A stretch of DNA of 64,000 bases, taken from DASSUW01 sp963835525 (GTDB taxonomy: Bacteria > Actinomycetota > Thermoleophilia > Solirubrobacterales > Solirubrobacteraceae). The stretch's first letter is position 1; each line of letters opens with the position of its first letter. Location: the NCBI GenBank assembly GCA_963835525.1, contig CAWIFM010000008.1:1364001-1428000 (forward strand), written 5' to 3'. The notes under the pieces were generated by a model that ran no database searches, was not told the DNA's origin, and saw only the letters and a program-made list of their open reading frames with translations. The position numbers and the translations under genes were made by a program. Shown piece after piece: positions 1-8,310 of this stretch.

Positions 1-156
1 GCCGCTGACCGTCCCGCCGGAGAACGTCGCGCTCGGCCCGGTCTCGAGCGCCCACGGGACGTCCTCGAACGACGACGCGCCCGCGGCCGCGCCGTCGTCG
101 TCGTCGCCGCACCCGATCACGGCGGCGATCCCGGCCAGGACGACGAGTCGCCGCAC
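1..156 (-). CDS. Lipoprotein with META/HslJ-like start (partial)
   Basis: Only the N-terminal 52 codons are inside the window; the gene runs off the left edge. A GTG start is followed by two arginines, a hydrophobic stretch and a lipobox-like VIGC, so the product is probably a lipoprotein anchored at the outer face of the membrane. After an acidic linker (DDDD) come PWAL and a GGTVSG turn, which resembles the opening of META/HslJ domains (W-L followed by TVSG and a GCN loop), but the decisive GCN part is outside. The start lies one base after the AbgT stop codon, so the two are probably co-transcribed. Confidence 0.55.
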   Translation of the reverse strand, partial: MRRLVVLAGIAAVIGCGDDDDGAAAGASSFEDVPWALETGPSATFSGGTVSG

Positions 157-157
157 G

Positions 158-1802
158 TCAGCGGATCGGCCACCCCGGGCCGACGGGGATGCCGATCACG
201 TACCAGGCGACGAAGAACAGCGTCCACGCGACGGTGAGGATGACCGTGTAGGGGATCATCAGCGCGATCACCGTGCCGATGCCGGCGTCGCGCTGGTAGC
301 GCTGCGTGAAGACGACCATCAGCGCGAAGTACGGCATCAGCGGTGTCAGCACGTTCGATCGGCGAGTCGCCCACCCGGTACGCGGCCAGCACGGTCTGCG
401 GCTCGACGCCGAGACGCAGCATCAGCGGCACGAAGATCGGGGCGAGGATCGCCCATTTCGCGATCTTGGCCGGGATCAGGAAGTTGACGAGGACCGTGAC
501 GATCATCACGCCGAGCAGCAGCCAGAGATCGCCGAGGTCGAGCTCCTCGAGGATGTCGCCGAGCCACACGGCCGCGACCTGGGCCATGTTGCTGAAGTCG
601 AAGTAGGCGATGAACTGGGCGATCAGCAGGAACAGGAAGAGCAGGCTGGCCAGGCTCGCCCACGACTTGGCGATCATCCCGAGCACGTCGTTCGAGCTCT
701 TGATCGTCCCGACGACGCGCCCGTAGGCGATCCCCGCCGCCAGGAAGGCGGCCGAGATCATCACGATCAGGCTGCTCATGAACGGCGAGTCGCCGACGAT
801 GTCGCCGGTCTCGGGATTGCGCAGCGGCGCCCCGGGCGGCAGCGTCAGCGCGGCGATCACGATCAGCACGGCGAGCACCGCGAAGCCCGCCCGGCGCAGG
901 CCCTTGGCCTCCAGCGCGACGTCGAGCTCCACGCCCTCCTCGCGCGCGAGCTCCTCCTCGTCGGCCAGGCTGCGGTCCCACGACCCAAGCCGAGGCTCGA
1001 TGATGCGCGTCGTGATCAGCGCGATCACGACCGTGAGGAAGAGTGTGCAGCCGATCCCGAAGTACAGGTTCGCGACGAGGTCGATCTGCGCGTTCGGGTC
1101 GACGAGCGCGGCGGCCTCGTTCGTGATGTCGGTGATGACCGCGTCGGCCGGGACGATCAGGACGTTGACGCCGAAGGCGGCGCTGACGGCGCCGAAGCCG
1201 GCGGCGAGCCCGGCCAGCGGGTTGCGCCCGACGCTGAGGAACGCGGTCGCCGCCAGCGGGATCAGGACGAGGTAGCCGGCGTCGGCGGCGATGCTCGAGA
1301 GGATCCCGACGAACACGATGATGTAGGTCAGCGTGGCCGGCCGGGAGATCGCGACGAGCTTGCGGATCAGGCCGCCGACCAGGCCCGACAGCTCGGCGAC
1401 GCCGACGCCGATCATCGCGACGAGGATCACGCCGACCGCGGTGAAGCCGAGGAAGTTCGGCACGAACGACGTGAACATGAAGCGGATGCCGTCGCCGGTC
1501 AGCAGGCCCTGGACCTCGAAGGTCTCGGTCTCCACCGCGTAGTCGCCGGCGGCCGGGAGCGAGCTCACGCCGTCGAGGCTGTCGTCGACGGCCGGGTCGT
1601 GGGTGACGACCTCGCTGGTGATGCTGACGTTCAGCCAGTCCAGCAGCTGGGAGACGACGATCACGCCGACGCACAGCGCGATGAACAGGATCGCCGGGTT
1701 GGGGACCTTGTTTCCCGCCTTCTCGACCCACGCCAGCGCGCGCTGGGCGAAGCCGCCCTCCGTCTCGCCGAAGCCGCCGGTCCCCTCGACGTGCGCACTC
1801 AT
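158..1802 (-). pseudogene. AbgT-family p-aminobenzoyl-glutamate transporter, frameshifted
   Basis: This is a polytopic membrane carrier of the AbgT family, which imports p-aminobenzoyl-glutamate and in some members exports sulfonamides. The N-terminal part runs in one frame to the hallmark YRVGDSP near position 365. The next expected residues, SNVLTPLMPYF, are present but in another frame and continue to the stop at 158. Removing one base near 359 restores a full-length protein of about 547 residues ending in VGPGWPIR. The start MSAHVEG is chosen because its ATG overlaps the upstream peptidase TGA as ATGA. Coupling to an M20 peptidase is the classic AbgT arrangement: import, then hydrolysis. 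Whether the frameshift is biological or a read error cannot be told from sequence. Confidence 0.85.
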
Positions 1803-3144
1803 CGCGCCGCCCACGCCGCCGCGTAGCGGCCGAGGAAGTCGGCCTCCGCGACGGTCGCGTTCTCGAACTCGCTCAGGAGCAGCCGCTCGTCCGGCCCGTG
1901 GATGTTGGCGAACCCGTCCGTGGCCCCGACCAGCAGGGCCTCCGCATCGGGCAGCGCCTCGGCGAGCGCGCTGACGATCGGGATCGAGCCGCCGCTGCCG
2001 GCCAGCATCACGTCGCGGCCCCAGGCCGCCGACCAGGCGGCCCGAGCCGCCTCGTAGGCCGGCCCCTCGGTCCTGGCCGCGAAGCCGTTGCCCGTCGCGC
2101 CCGGCTGCACCTCGAGCTCGATGCCGAACGGGCGCTGCGCGCGCAGGTGGCCGATCACCGCGTCCTGCGCCTCGGCCGCGTCCTGCTCCGGGTGCACGCG
2201 GACGTTGAGGACGGCGCGCGCGTAGGGCGACACCGCGTTGACGGCGCCGTCGACCGACGGCACGTCGATGCCGACCACGGTGATCGCCGGGCCCGACCAG
2301 ACGCGCGAGCCCAGGCCGCCGGTACCGATCAGCGGCATTCCGTCGAGCACGGTGCCGAGGTCGCGGAAGTCCTCCTCGGGCTGCTGCTCAGCCGCCCACT
2401 CCTCCCGCCGCAGCCCGGCCACCGTCACGTCGCCGTTCGCGTCGTGCAGCGAGGCGAGCGCGCGCAGGACGCGCGAGCAGCGCGTCCGGCGCCGCGCCGC
2501 CGTACATGGCCGCTGTGCTTGCCGGACTCGAGCGTCCGCACCTCGAGCGTCACGTTGGCCATGCCGCGCAGCGCGGTCGTGAGCGTCGGCATCCCGGGCC
2601 GGATCGAGCCCATGTCGCCGATCATCAGCGCATCGGCCTGGAAGCGCTCCGGGTCGGTGGGCGGGTAAGCGGTCAGCGCCCCGCTGCCGATCTCCTCGTA
2701 GCCCTCGATGCAGAGCTTGATGCCGACCGGTGGCCGCCCGCCCCAGGCGCGCAGCGCGCCGACGTGGGCGACGATGTTCGACTTGGTGTCCGCGGCCCCG
2801 CGTCCGAAGAGCGCCCCGTCGCGCTCCGTCGGCTCGAAGGGCGGGGAGGTCCACAGCGCCTCGTCGCCCGCCGGGACGACGTCGTAGTGGCTGTAGAGCA
2901 GCACCGTCGGCGCTCCCGGGGGAGCGGGGATCGTGCCCGTGACGACCGGAGCCGTGTCGGGTAGGTCGAGCCGGTCCACGGCGACGCCGGCCTCGGCGAA
3001 CAGGCGCGAGGTCATCTCGAACGCGTCGAGCAGGGGCTGATCGATCCGGCCCGGCGCCGAGACGGACGGAATGCGCACGAGGGCCTCGAGCTCCCGCCGC
3101 AGGTCCGGCATCAGCGCCCGCGCGCTGGTGACCACGCTGTCCAC
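1799..3144 (-). pseudogene. M20-family metallopeptidase, frameshifted
   Basis: This is a zinc-dependent M20 amidohydrolase/dipeptidase of the ArgE/DapE/carboxypeptidase-G2 group. The N-terminal half shows LLYSHYDVVP (metal His and Asp), FGRGAADTK and EGYEEIGS (general base and metal Glu), then SGKHSG. The expected next segment, MYGGAAPDALL, is one frame away (shift near 2507). A second shift near 2480 returns to the frame carrying LRALASLHD and the C-terminal dimerisation and catalytic part, including GGSIPIV and the metal histidine in NIHGPDE. Two single-base indels about 30 bases apart therefore break the gene. Upstream of the AbgT carrier with a 4-base overlap, it would hydrolyse the imported acyl-glutamate or dipeptide. 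Confidence 0.85.
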
Positions 3145-3197
3145 CGGGTGAATTCCATCCTCACCCGGGGTGATCTCGCATCACCCGGTTGGGATGA
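3142..3197. promoter_or_regulatory. Cluster of TCACCCGG repeats between divergent genes
   Basis: The 120-base gap between the M20 peptidase and the histidine kinase holds a near-palindrome TCACCCGGGGTGA (3161-3173), a related TCACCCGGTTGGGATGA (3181-3197) and a half-site CACCGGGTGA (3142-3151) overlapping the peptidase start. Spacing of about two helical turns suggests an operator array, possibly for the neighbouring response regulator. A -10-like TAGCGT (3254-3259) lies 7 bases before the kinase ATG, which fits a leaderless transcript. Confidence 0.4.
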
Positions 3198-3266
3198 CCG
3201 ATGTCATGGCGGATTCAGGACGCGCGACACTGGTCGGCGTCCCGGACGGCGCCTAGCGTTCCTGAC

Positions 3267-4340
3267 ATGAACTTCGAACACTCCAGATGGGTTCGCTGGG
3301 GCGGCCCGATCTTCGGTCTCCTCTGGCTCTGGCCGCTCGTGCTCGCGTTCGCGGTGTCGGACCCGAGCACCGGCGAGATCGTCGCCGTCGCCGCCGGTCT
3401 CGCCGCGTTCTCGGCGCTGTTCCTGATCGCGGTGATGACCGCCGGCCCGGTGCTGTACCCGGTCCTCGCCATGCTGGCCATCGCGGTCGCGCTCACCCTC
3501 GCCGTCGACGACGCGTTCGGGTGGCTGTTCGCCTGGGCCGGGTCGGCCGCGACCGTGCGGCTCGACGGCCGGACCGGCGCGAAGGCGTGGGCGGCGATCA
3601 CGGCCGTGGCGGCCGCCACCATCGCGCTAGCGAACCCGGAAGCGGCGCTGTTCTGGGGCATCACCGCCGGCGTCTCGGCCACCAGCGCCCTGTGGCTGCT
3701 GATCGGCGGGCTGATGCGGGCGAACGAGGCGCTGCGCGAGGCGCGGGCCGAGCTGGCCGAGATGGCCGTCGCCGAGGAGCGCCTGCGCTTCGCCCGCGAC
3801 CTGCACGACCTCCTGGGCCACGACCTCTCGCTGATCGCCTTGAAGGCCGAGCTGGCGCGCAAGCTGCTGCCCGCGCGGGCGGACGAGGCGGCGGGCGAGG
3901 TCGAGCAGATCCGCGAGCTGACGCGCAGCGCGCTCGCGCAGGTCCGCGAGGCCGTCGGCGGCTACCGGCGGCAGACGCTGTCGAGCGAGCTGGCGGGCGC
4001 CCGTGTGGCGCTCGAGGCCGCCGGCATCGAGCTGGATGTGGACGCGCCCGACGAAGCGCTCGACCCCGAGGTGGCGTCCGTGCTCGCCTGGGCCGTCCGC
4101 GAGGGCGCCACCAACGCCATCCGGCACAGCGGCGCGCGGCACGCCGCGATCACCCTGCGCGCGCGTGAAGGGACGACCGAGCTGGAGATCGCCGACGACG
4201 GGCGCGGCGCGCCGGCGCACGACGGCGGCGGCCACGGGCTGACCGGCCTGCGCGAGCGAGTGCAGTCGGTCGGCGGCACGGTCGAGGCCGGGGCCGGCCC
4301 GGGCGGAGGCTTCCGCGTGACGGTGCGAGTCCCGGCGTGA
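3267..4340 (+). CDS. Sensor histidine kinase, HisKA_3 (NarX/DesK type)
   Basis: A 357-residue membrane sensor kinase. Residues 12-150 contain about five hydrophobic segments with little extracellular loop, suggesting it senses a membrane or intramembrane signal. A short coiled linker leads to the HisKA_3 dimerisation motif, with the phospho-acceptor His180 in RDLHDLLGH. The HATPase_c domain follows, with an N-box (REGATNAIRHS), a G1 box (DDGRGA) and GHGLTGLRERV. The start MNFEHSRW is preferred over an in-frame upstream ATG because a -10-like element sits just upstream and family proteins begin close to the first membrane helix. The stop overlaps the GTG of the response regulator, giving a coupled two-component pair. 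Confidence 0.9.
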   Translation: MNFEHSRWVRWGGPIFGLLWLWPLVLAFAVSDPSTGEIVAVAAGLAAFSALFLIAVMTAGPVLYPVLAMLAIAVALTLAVDDAFGWLFAWAGSAATVRLDGRTGAKAWAAITAVAAATIALANPEAALFWGITAGVSATSALWLLIGGLMRANEALREARAELAEMAVAEERLRFARDLHDLLGHDLSLIALKAELARKLLPARADEAAGEVEQIRELTRSALAQVREAVGGYRRQTLSSELAGARVALEAAGIELDVDAPDEALDPEVASVLAWAVREGATNAIRHSGARHAAITLRAREGTTELEIADDGRGAPAHDGGGHGLTGLRERVQSVGGTVEAGAGPGGGFRVTVRVPA

Positions 4341-4942
4341 TCGGCGTCCTGCTCGCCGAGGACCAGGCGATGGTGCGCGGCGCGCTGGCGAGCCTGCTCG
4401 CGCTCGAGGACGACATCGAGGTCGTCGCCCAGGTCGGGCGCGGCGACGAGGTGCTCGAGGCTGCGCGTCGCGCCGCGCCCGACGTGGCGCTGCTCGACAT
4501 CGGCATGCCGGGCCTCGACGGCCTCGAGGTCGCCGAGCTCCTGCGCGACGAGCTGCCCGAGGTCCGCGTCCTCATCCTCACGACCTTCAACCGCCCCGGC
4601 TACCTCAAGCGCGCCATGGAGGCGGGCGCGGCCGGCTTCCTGCTCAAGGACTCGCCCGCCGACGACCTGGCCCGCGCGATCCGCGACGCGACCGCGGGCC
4701 AGCGCGTGGTGGACCCCGGCCTGGCCGCCGCCGCGCTCAGCCAGGGCGAGAACCCGCTCACGCCGCGCGAGCGCGAGGTGCTCGAGGCGGCGCGCCGGCA
4801 CGGCACCGTCGCCGAGCTCGCCGCCGCGCTTTACCTGTCGCCGGGCACGACGCGCAACCACCTCTCCACGATCATGCAGAAGCTCGACGCGCACAGCCGG
4901 ATCGAGGCGATCCGCGTGGCCGAGGAGCGCGGCTGGCTGTAG
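4337..4942 (+). CDS. NarL/FixJ-family response regulator
   Basis: A 201-residue transcription factor. The receiver domain (1-118) has the acidic pocket AEDQ, the phospho-acceptor Asp54 in LLDIGMPG, the switch Thr in LTTF and the conserved Lys in LLKDS. A LuxR-type helix-turn-helix (about 140-200) starts LTPREREVLEAARR and ends SRIEAIRVAEERGWL. The GTG start overlaps the kinase stop by four bases, so the two are translated together. The target is unknown; the direct-repeat array upstream of the kinase is the natural candidate for autoregulation. Confidence 0.93.
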   Translation: MIGVLLAEDQAMVRGALASLLALEDDIEVVAQVGRGDEVLEAARRAAPDVALLDIGMPGLDGLEVAELLRDELPEVRVLILTTFNRPGYLKRAMEAGAAGFLLKDSPADDLARAIRDATAGQRVVDPGLAAAALSQGENPLTPREREVLEAARRHGTVAELAAALYLSPGTTRNHLSTIMQKLDAHSRIEAIRVAEERGWL

Positions 4943-4951
4943 GTTGGCGTC

Positions 4952-5461
4952 ATGCGGCGACTTCGTGATCGAGGCGGGCCGGCTGGGACGCGTTACACGA
5001 TGCGGGAGAAGATGTTCTCGATCGGCGACGACTCGTGGATCGAGACCGAGGGCGGCGATCGGGCCTTCAAGGTCAACGGCAAGGCCCTGCGCATCCGCGA
5101 GACCTTGGCGGTGGAGAGCCCTTCCGGCGACGAGCTCTTCACGATCCAGGAGAAGAAGCTCAGCGTCCGCGACAAGATGGAGGTCGAGCGCGACGGGAGG
5201 ACGGTGGCCACCGTGAAGAAGGCGCTCGTCGGCCTCCGCGACCGCTACTCGATCGAGGTCGACGGCGGCGCCGACCTGTCGGCCAAGGGGAACGTCGTCG
5301 ACCACGAATACGAGATCGAGCGCGACGGCGACAAGGTGGCCGAGGTCTCGAAGCGCTGGTTCCGCGTCCGCGACGCCTACGGGATCGAGGTCGCTCCCGG
5401 GCAGGACGATGCGCTGATCCTGGCCGTCGCGATCTGCATCGACCGGATGGGTCGCGACTGA
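4952..5461 (+). CDS. LURP-one-related (LOR) family protein
   Basis: A 169-residue protein of the LOR/tubby-like fold. The family pattern is clear: MREKMFSIGDDSWIE, FKVNGKALRIRETL, LFTIQEKKLSVRDKMEVERDG, DHEYEIERDG and KVAEVSKRWFRVRDAYGIEVAPGQDD. It has repeating basic beta-strands, no signal peptide and no membrane helix. LOR proteins share a fold with scramblases and tubby, but their bacterial function is unknown. The annotated ATG gives a 16-residue basic extension. The alternative ATG at 5000 begins right at MREKM, where most homologues start, and may be the true start. It lies 9 bases after the response regulator, so it is probably in the same transcript. Confidence 0.85.
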   Translation: MRRLRDRGGPAGTRYTMREKMFSIGDDSWIETEGGDRAFKVNGKALRIRETLAVESPSGDELFTIQEKKLSVRDKMEVERDGRTVATVKKALVGLRDRYSIEVDGGADLSAKGNVVDHEYEIERDGDKVAEVSKRWFRVRDAYGIEVAPGQDDALILAVAICIDRMGRD

Positions 5462-5464
5462 CCT

Positions 5465-5488
5465 TGACGCGGCGACGGCGACGCGTCA
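5465..5488. repeat. Inverted repeat after the LOR gene
   Basis: TGACGCG and CGCGTCA form 7-base arms around a 10-base loop in the 37-base gap between the LOR stop and the NTF2-like start. There is no T-run, so an operator or weak hairpin is more likely than an intrinsic terminator. Confidence 0.35.
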
Positions 5489-5498
5489 GCGTCGCACC

Positions 5499-5942
5499 AT
5501 GGCGGAAGACACGATCAAGCGGCTCTACGACGCGCTCGACCGGCACGACGGCGACGGCGCCGCCGCCTGCTACGCCGACGACGCCGTCTTCGAGGACCCG
5601 GCGTTCGGCCGCCTCGAGGACGGCGCGGTCAAGGACATGTGGCGGATGCTGTGCGAGCGCTCGGAGGATCTCCATGTGGTGCTCATCGAGCACGGCTCCG
5701 ACTGGGCTCACTGGTCGGCCACGTACACGTTCGGCGGCACCGGCCGCAGCGTCGTCAACGACATCCGCTCGCGCTTCGTCTTCGAGGGGGACCTGATCCG
5801 CGAGCAGGTCGACTCGTTCTCGCTGCGCCGCTGGGGCGGGCAGGCGCTCGGGCGGCGCGGGACGGTGCTCGGCTCCGCCGGCCTGCTCGGCCGCGCCGTG
5901 CGCAAGCAGGCCCGCGGGCAGCTCGAGCAGTACCGGAGCTGA
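5499..5942 (+). CDS. SnoaL/NTF2-like protein
   Basis: A 147-residue cytosolic alpha+beta barrel protein. The start IKRLYDALDRHDGDGAAACYADDAVFEDP is typical of SnoaL-like NTF2 folds, where the aspartates line a small-molecule pocket. FEGDLIREQVDSFSLRRW completes the fold, and a basic C-terminal tail of about 35 residues follows. These folds serve as isomerases, hydratases or binding proteins, so no reaction is assigned. The stop is two bases before the P450 start, which suggests that both act on the same substrate or are needed together. Confidence 0.8.
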   Translation: MAEDTIKRLYDALDRHDGDGAAACYADDAVFEDPAFGRLEDGAVKDMWRMLCERSEDLHVVLIEHGSDWAHWSATYTFGGTGRSVVNDIRSRFVFEGDLIREQVDSFSLRRWGGQALGRRGTVLGSAGLLGRAVRKQARGQLEQYRS

Positions 5943-5944
5943 CG

Positions 5945-7183
5945 ATGTCCTTCCTGGACGAGCTCGACGATCTGGCCGAGGACACCTTTCGCGGCGCCGT
6001 CAAGCTGCTCGAGGAGCGCGCCCGCGAGGACCCACGGCGGCTGTTCAAGCTGCTGCGCACCGTCCGGCCGGTCGTCGTCCGGAACGAGCTCGCGATCGTC
6101 ACGCAGTACGACGACGTCCGCGAGGTCCTGACCCGCGACGAGACGTTCTCGGTCGAGCCCTACCGCGGCAAGATGAAGGACCTCGCCGGCGATTTCATCC
6201 TCGGCACGGACGACTCGCCGGTGTACGAGCGAGACGTCTCGATCCTGCGGCTGGCCGCTCCACGGTCCGACGTTCCGCCCCTTGCGGCCTTCGTGGAGGA
6301 GACGGCCGACGGGCTCGTGGACGACGGCGGCGGCCGCATCGACGTCGCCGACCTCGCCAAGCGCGTCCCGGCCCGGCTCATCGGCCGCTGGTTCGGGACC
6401 CCGGGGCCGGACGAGGACACGATGATCGCGTGGACGCTGGCCATGTTCGAGGCGATCTTCGTCAACCTCAAGGACGATCCGGAGATCCACGCGCGTGCCA
6501 AGGAGGCCGGGGCCGGCCTCCGCCCTTACCTGGACGGGCTGATCGCCGAACGCAAGGCCGCGGGCAGCGCGGCCGACGACGTGCTCGGCCGGCTGGTCGC
6601 GCTGCAGGCGGCATCGCCCGCGGCCTTCACCGACGAGGAGATCCGCACCAACATCATCGGCCTCGTGGTCGGCTTCGTGCCGACGATCGCCACCGCGACC
6701 ACGTTCGCGGTCGACGCGCTGCTCGACCGCCCCGAGGCGCTGGAGAGCACGCAACGCGCCGCGCGGGCTGGCGACGACGAGGCGCTCCGCGCCCACATGC
6801 TCGAGGCGCTGCGCTTCGCGCCGCAGGGACCCGGCCTGTTCCGCAAGGCGCAGCGCGACTGCGTCGTCGCCGAGGGGACCCATCACGAGACCGAGCTGCG
6901 CGAGGGGACGACGGTGTTCGCCGCCACGCAGTCGGCGATGCACGACGACGACGTCGTCGACGATCCAGGCGAGTTCCGCACCGACCGGCCGCGCCACCAC
7001 TACATGCACTTCGGGATCGGCATGCACGAGTGCTTCGGCCGGTTCGCCAGCACGATGGCGATCCCGCTGATCGCCAAGGCGCTGCTGCGTCGGGAGGACC
7101 TCCAGCGCGCCCCCGGTGACGAGGGCGCGCTGGTCAAGGCCGGGCCGTTCCCGGAGTCGCTGGTCGTGACGTATCGGCCCTAG
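5945..7183 (+). CDS. Cytochrome P450 with atypical I-helix
   Basis: A 412-residue soluble haem-thiolate protein. The haem loop FGIGMHECFG gives the axial ligand Cys363, and EALRF supplies the ExxR pair of the K helix. The I helix reads VVGFVPTIATATT, so the usual acidic-alcohol pair (AGxxT) used for oxygen activation and proton relay is replaced by a Pro-Thr. This suggests peroxide shunt, isomerase or dehydratase chemistry rather than ordinary monooxygenation. No redox partner gene is adjacent. The start MSFLDEL lies two bases after the NTF2-like stop. The stop TAG overlaps the TAG of the convergent gene at CTAG. Confidence 0.88.
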   Translation: MSFLDELDDLAEDTFRGAVKLLEERAREDPRRLFKLLRTVRPVVVRNELAIVTQYDDVREVLTRDETFSVEPYRGKMKDLAGDFILGTDDSPVYERDVSILRLAAPRSDVPPLAAFVEETADGLVDDGGGRIDVADLAKRVPARLIGRWFGTPGPDEDTMIAWTLAMFEAIFVNLKDDPEIHARAKEAGAGLRPYLDGLIAERKAAGSAADDVLGRLVALQAASPAAFTDEEIRTNIIGLVVGFVPTIATATTFAVDALLDRPEALESTQRAARAGDDEALRAHMLEALRFAPQGPGLFRKAQRDCVVAEGTHHETELREGTTVFAATQSAMHDDDVVDDPGEFRTDRPRHHYMHFGIGMHECFGRFASTMAIPLIAKALLRREDLQRAPGDEGALVKAGPFPESLVVTYRP

Positions 7184-7422
7184 TCCACCGGGCGCCGGCA
7201 CTCCACGATCTCGTTGGGCCCTCCGCAGGTCTTCAGGACCAAGCTGTCGGTGGGCGCGACGTGGACCTTGAGCGGCGGCTTGCAGACCACGATCTCGTTG
7301 GGCCCGCCGCAGGTCGGCGCGATGTAGCTGTCGCCGTGAGCGAGCGGCGACGCGGCCGCCGGCGAGGCCGCCGTGAGCGCTGCGACGGACGCGACGACGA
7401 GGAACTTGGCGATGCGGGACAT
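7180..7422 (-). CDS. Small secreted protein with two CGGPNEIV repeats
   Basis: An 80-residue protein with a Sec signal peptide (basic MSRIAKF, hydrophobic core, cut after AAASP or nearby). The mature part is essentially two copies of one motif, TCGGPNEIVVCKPP and TCGGPNEIVECRRP, joined by a spacer. Each copy has two cysteines seven residues apart, suggesting two small disulfide loops outside the cell. I recognise no family. A good GGAGG lies 7 bases upstream of the ATG. The gene is preceded by a nested inverted repeat and a TTGACA. It ends on the P450 stop in convergent orientation. Confidence 0.75.
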   Translation of the reverse strand: MSRIAKFLVVASVAALTAASPAAASPLAHGDSYIAPTCGGPNEIVVCKPPLKVHVAPTDSLVLKTCGGPNEIVECRRPVD

Positions 7423-7430
7423 GCTGGCCT

Positions 7431-7466
7431 CCGTTGGGAGTGGGGATGGAATCCCCTTGTCAACGG
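7431..7466. promoter_or_regulatory. Nested inverted repeat upstream of the small secreted gene
   Basis: Outer arms CCGTTG/CAACGG enclose inner arms GGGGAT/ATCCCC around a 3-base centre at 7449. On the minus strand a TTGACA (7464-7459) overlaps the outer arm, and the other outer arm abuts the GGAGG of the 80-residue gene. It could be an operator, an RBS-controlling hairpin, or a read-through terminator after the PhyH gene (no T-run is present). Confidence 0.4.
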
Positions 7467-7482
7467 CGGTCGGCGCCAGGAA

Positions 7483-8283
7483 TTACGCGAGCCGCGGGAA
7501 AACCGGATGCTCGAGCTCGTCGCCGTGCTCCAGCACCCCGTCGAGCTCCGGGAACGTCGGGCTCGTGGCGTGCGGCCGCGCCGCTAGCCGGACGTCGTCC
7601 CCGACCAGCCGGACCGAGTACGCGCGGCGGCGGTTCCGCGAGCCGGCGGCCGCGTGCAGCGTGAGCATGTTGAAGGCGACGGCGTCCCCCGGCTCCAGCG
7701 CCCAGCCGAGGATCGTGTGGGCGCCGCGGTCGGTGTCGATGTCCGGGACCTCGGCGAAGGTGCCCTCGTCGAAGACCAGCGGCCGGTCGTCGAAGAAGCC
7801 GCGCGGCATGTACCACGTGCCCGACGCGTGCGAGCCGGCGACGAACTCGAGCGTGCTCTCGCGCGGCACGGGGTCGAGCGGGATCCAGAAGGACACGGTG
7901 TCCGAGCCGTCGATGTTGTAGTAGGGCTGGTCCTGGTGCCAGGGCGTGCGGATCGTGGTTCCGGGCTCCTTGACGAGCAGGTGGTCATGGTGCAGCCGCA
8001 CCGTGCGCGAGCCCATGAGCGCCGCGGCGATCGGGCCCAGGCGCGAGCCGCGGATGACCGACTCGTAGGGCGCGATCCGCTCCCAGTTGCGGAAGTCCTC
8101 GAAGAACCGCCCCGAGCCGGTCTCGCCGCCGCCCGCGATCGCGCGCTCGCTCGGCTCGGCGAGGTTGCGCTCGACGCCGTCGGCCAGCTGCGCCACCTCG
8201 CTCGCGTCGAGCAGGCCGCGCACGACGCAGGCGCCGTCGCGCCGGAACTCTGCTGCGACGGTGTCGAGGTCCTGGCCGGTCAT
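7483..8283 (-). CDS. Phytanoyl-CoA dioxygenase (PhyH) family protein
   Basis: A 266-residue Fe(II)/2-oxoglutarate-dependent hydroxylase. The double-stranded beta-helix residues are visible: HxD metal motif in TPWHQDQPYY, distal metal His in MLTLHAAAGS and the 2-oxoglutarate-binding Arg in AYSVRLVGDD. Length and order match PhyH proteins, which hydroxylate small organic acids or natural-product intermediates; the substrate cannot be named. It is cytosolic. The gene lies about 30 bases downstream of the large regulator-sensor gene on the same strand, so that regulator might share its transcript. Confidence 0.87.
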   Translation of the reverse strand: MTGQDLDTVAAEFRRDGACVVRGLLDASEVAQLADGVERNLAEPSERAIAGGGETGSGRFFEDFRNWERIAPYESVIRGSRLGPIAAALMGSRTVRLHHDHLLVKEPGTTIRTPWHQDQPYYNIDGSDTVSFWIPLDPVPRESTLEFVAGSHASGTWYMPRGFFDDRPLVFDEGTFAEVPDIDTDRGAHTILGWALEPGDAVAFNMLTLHAAAGSRNRRRAYSVRLVGDDVRLAARPHATSPTFPELDGVLEHGDELEHPVFPRLA

Positions 8284-8310
8284 GCGGCGACAGTACTGCG
8301 GTGAGCGCGA

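Noticed and set aside
306..1826. Long plus-strand open frame opposite AbgT
   Set aside because: Composition is dominated by Asp, Arg, Glu and His repeats with no motif; the transporter on the other strand is unmistakable even with its frameshift.
5465..5488. Intrinsic terminator after the LOR gene
   Set aside because: The inverted repeat has a 10-base GC-rich loop and no T-run, and the next gene starts 10 bases later on the same strand.
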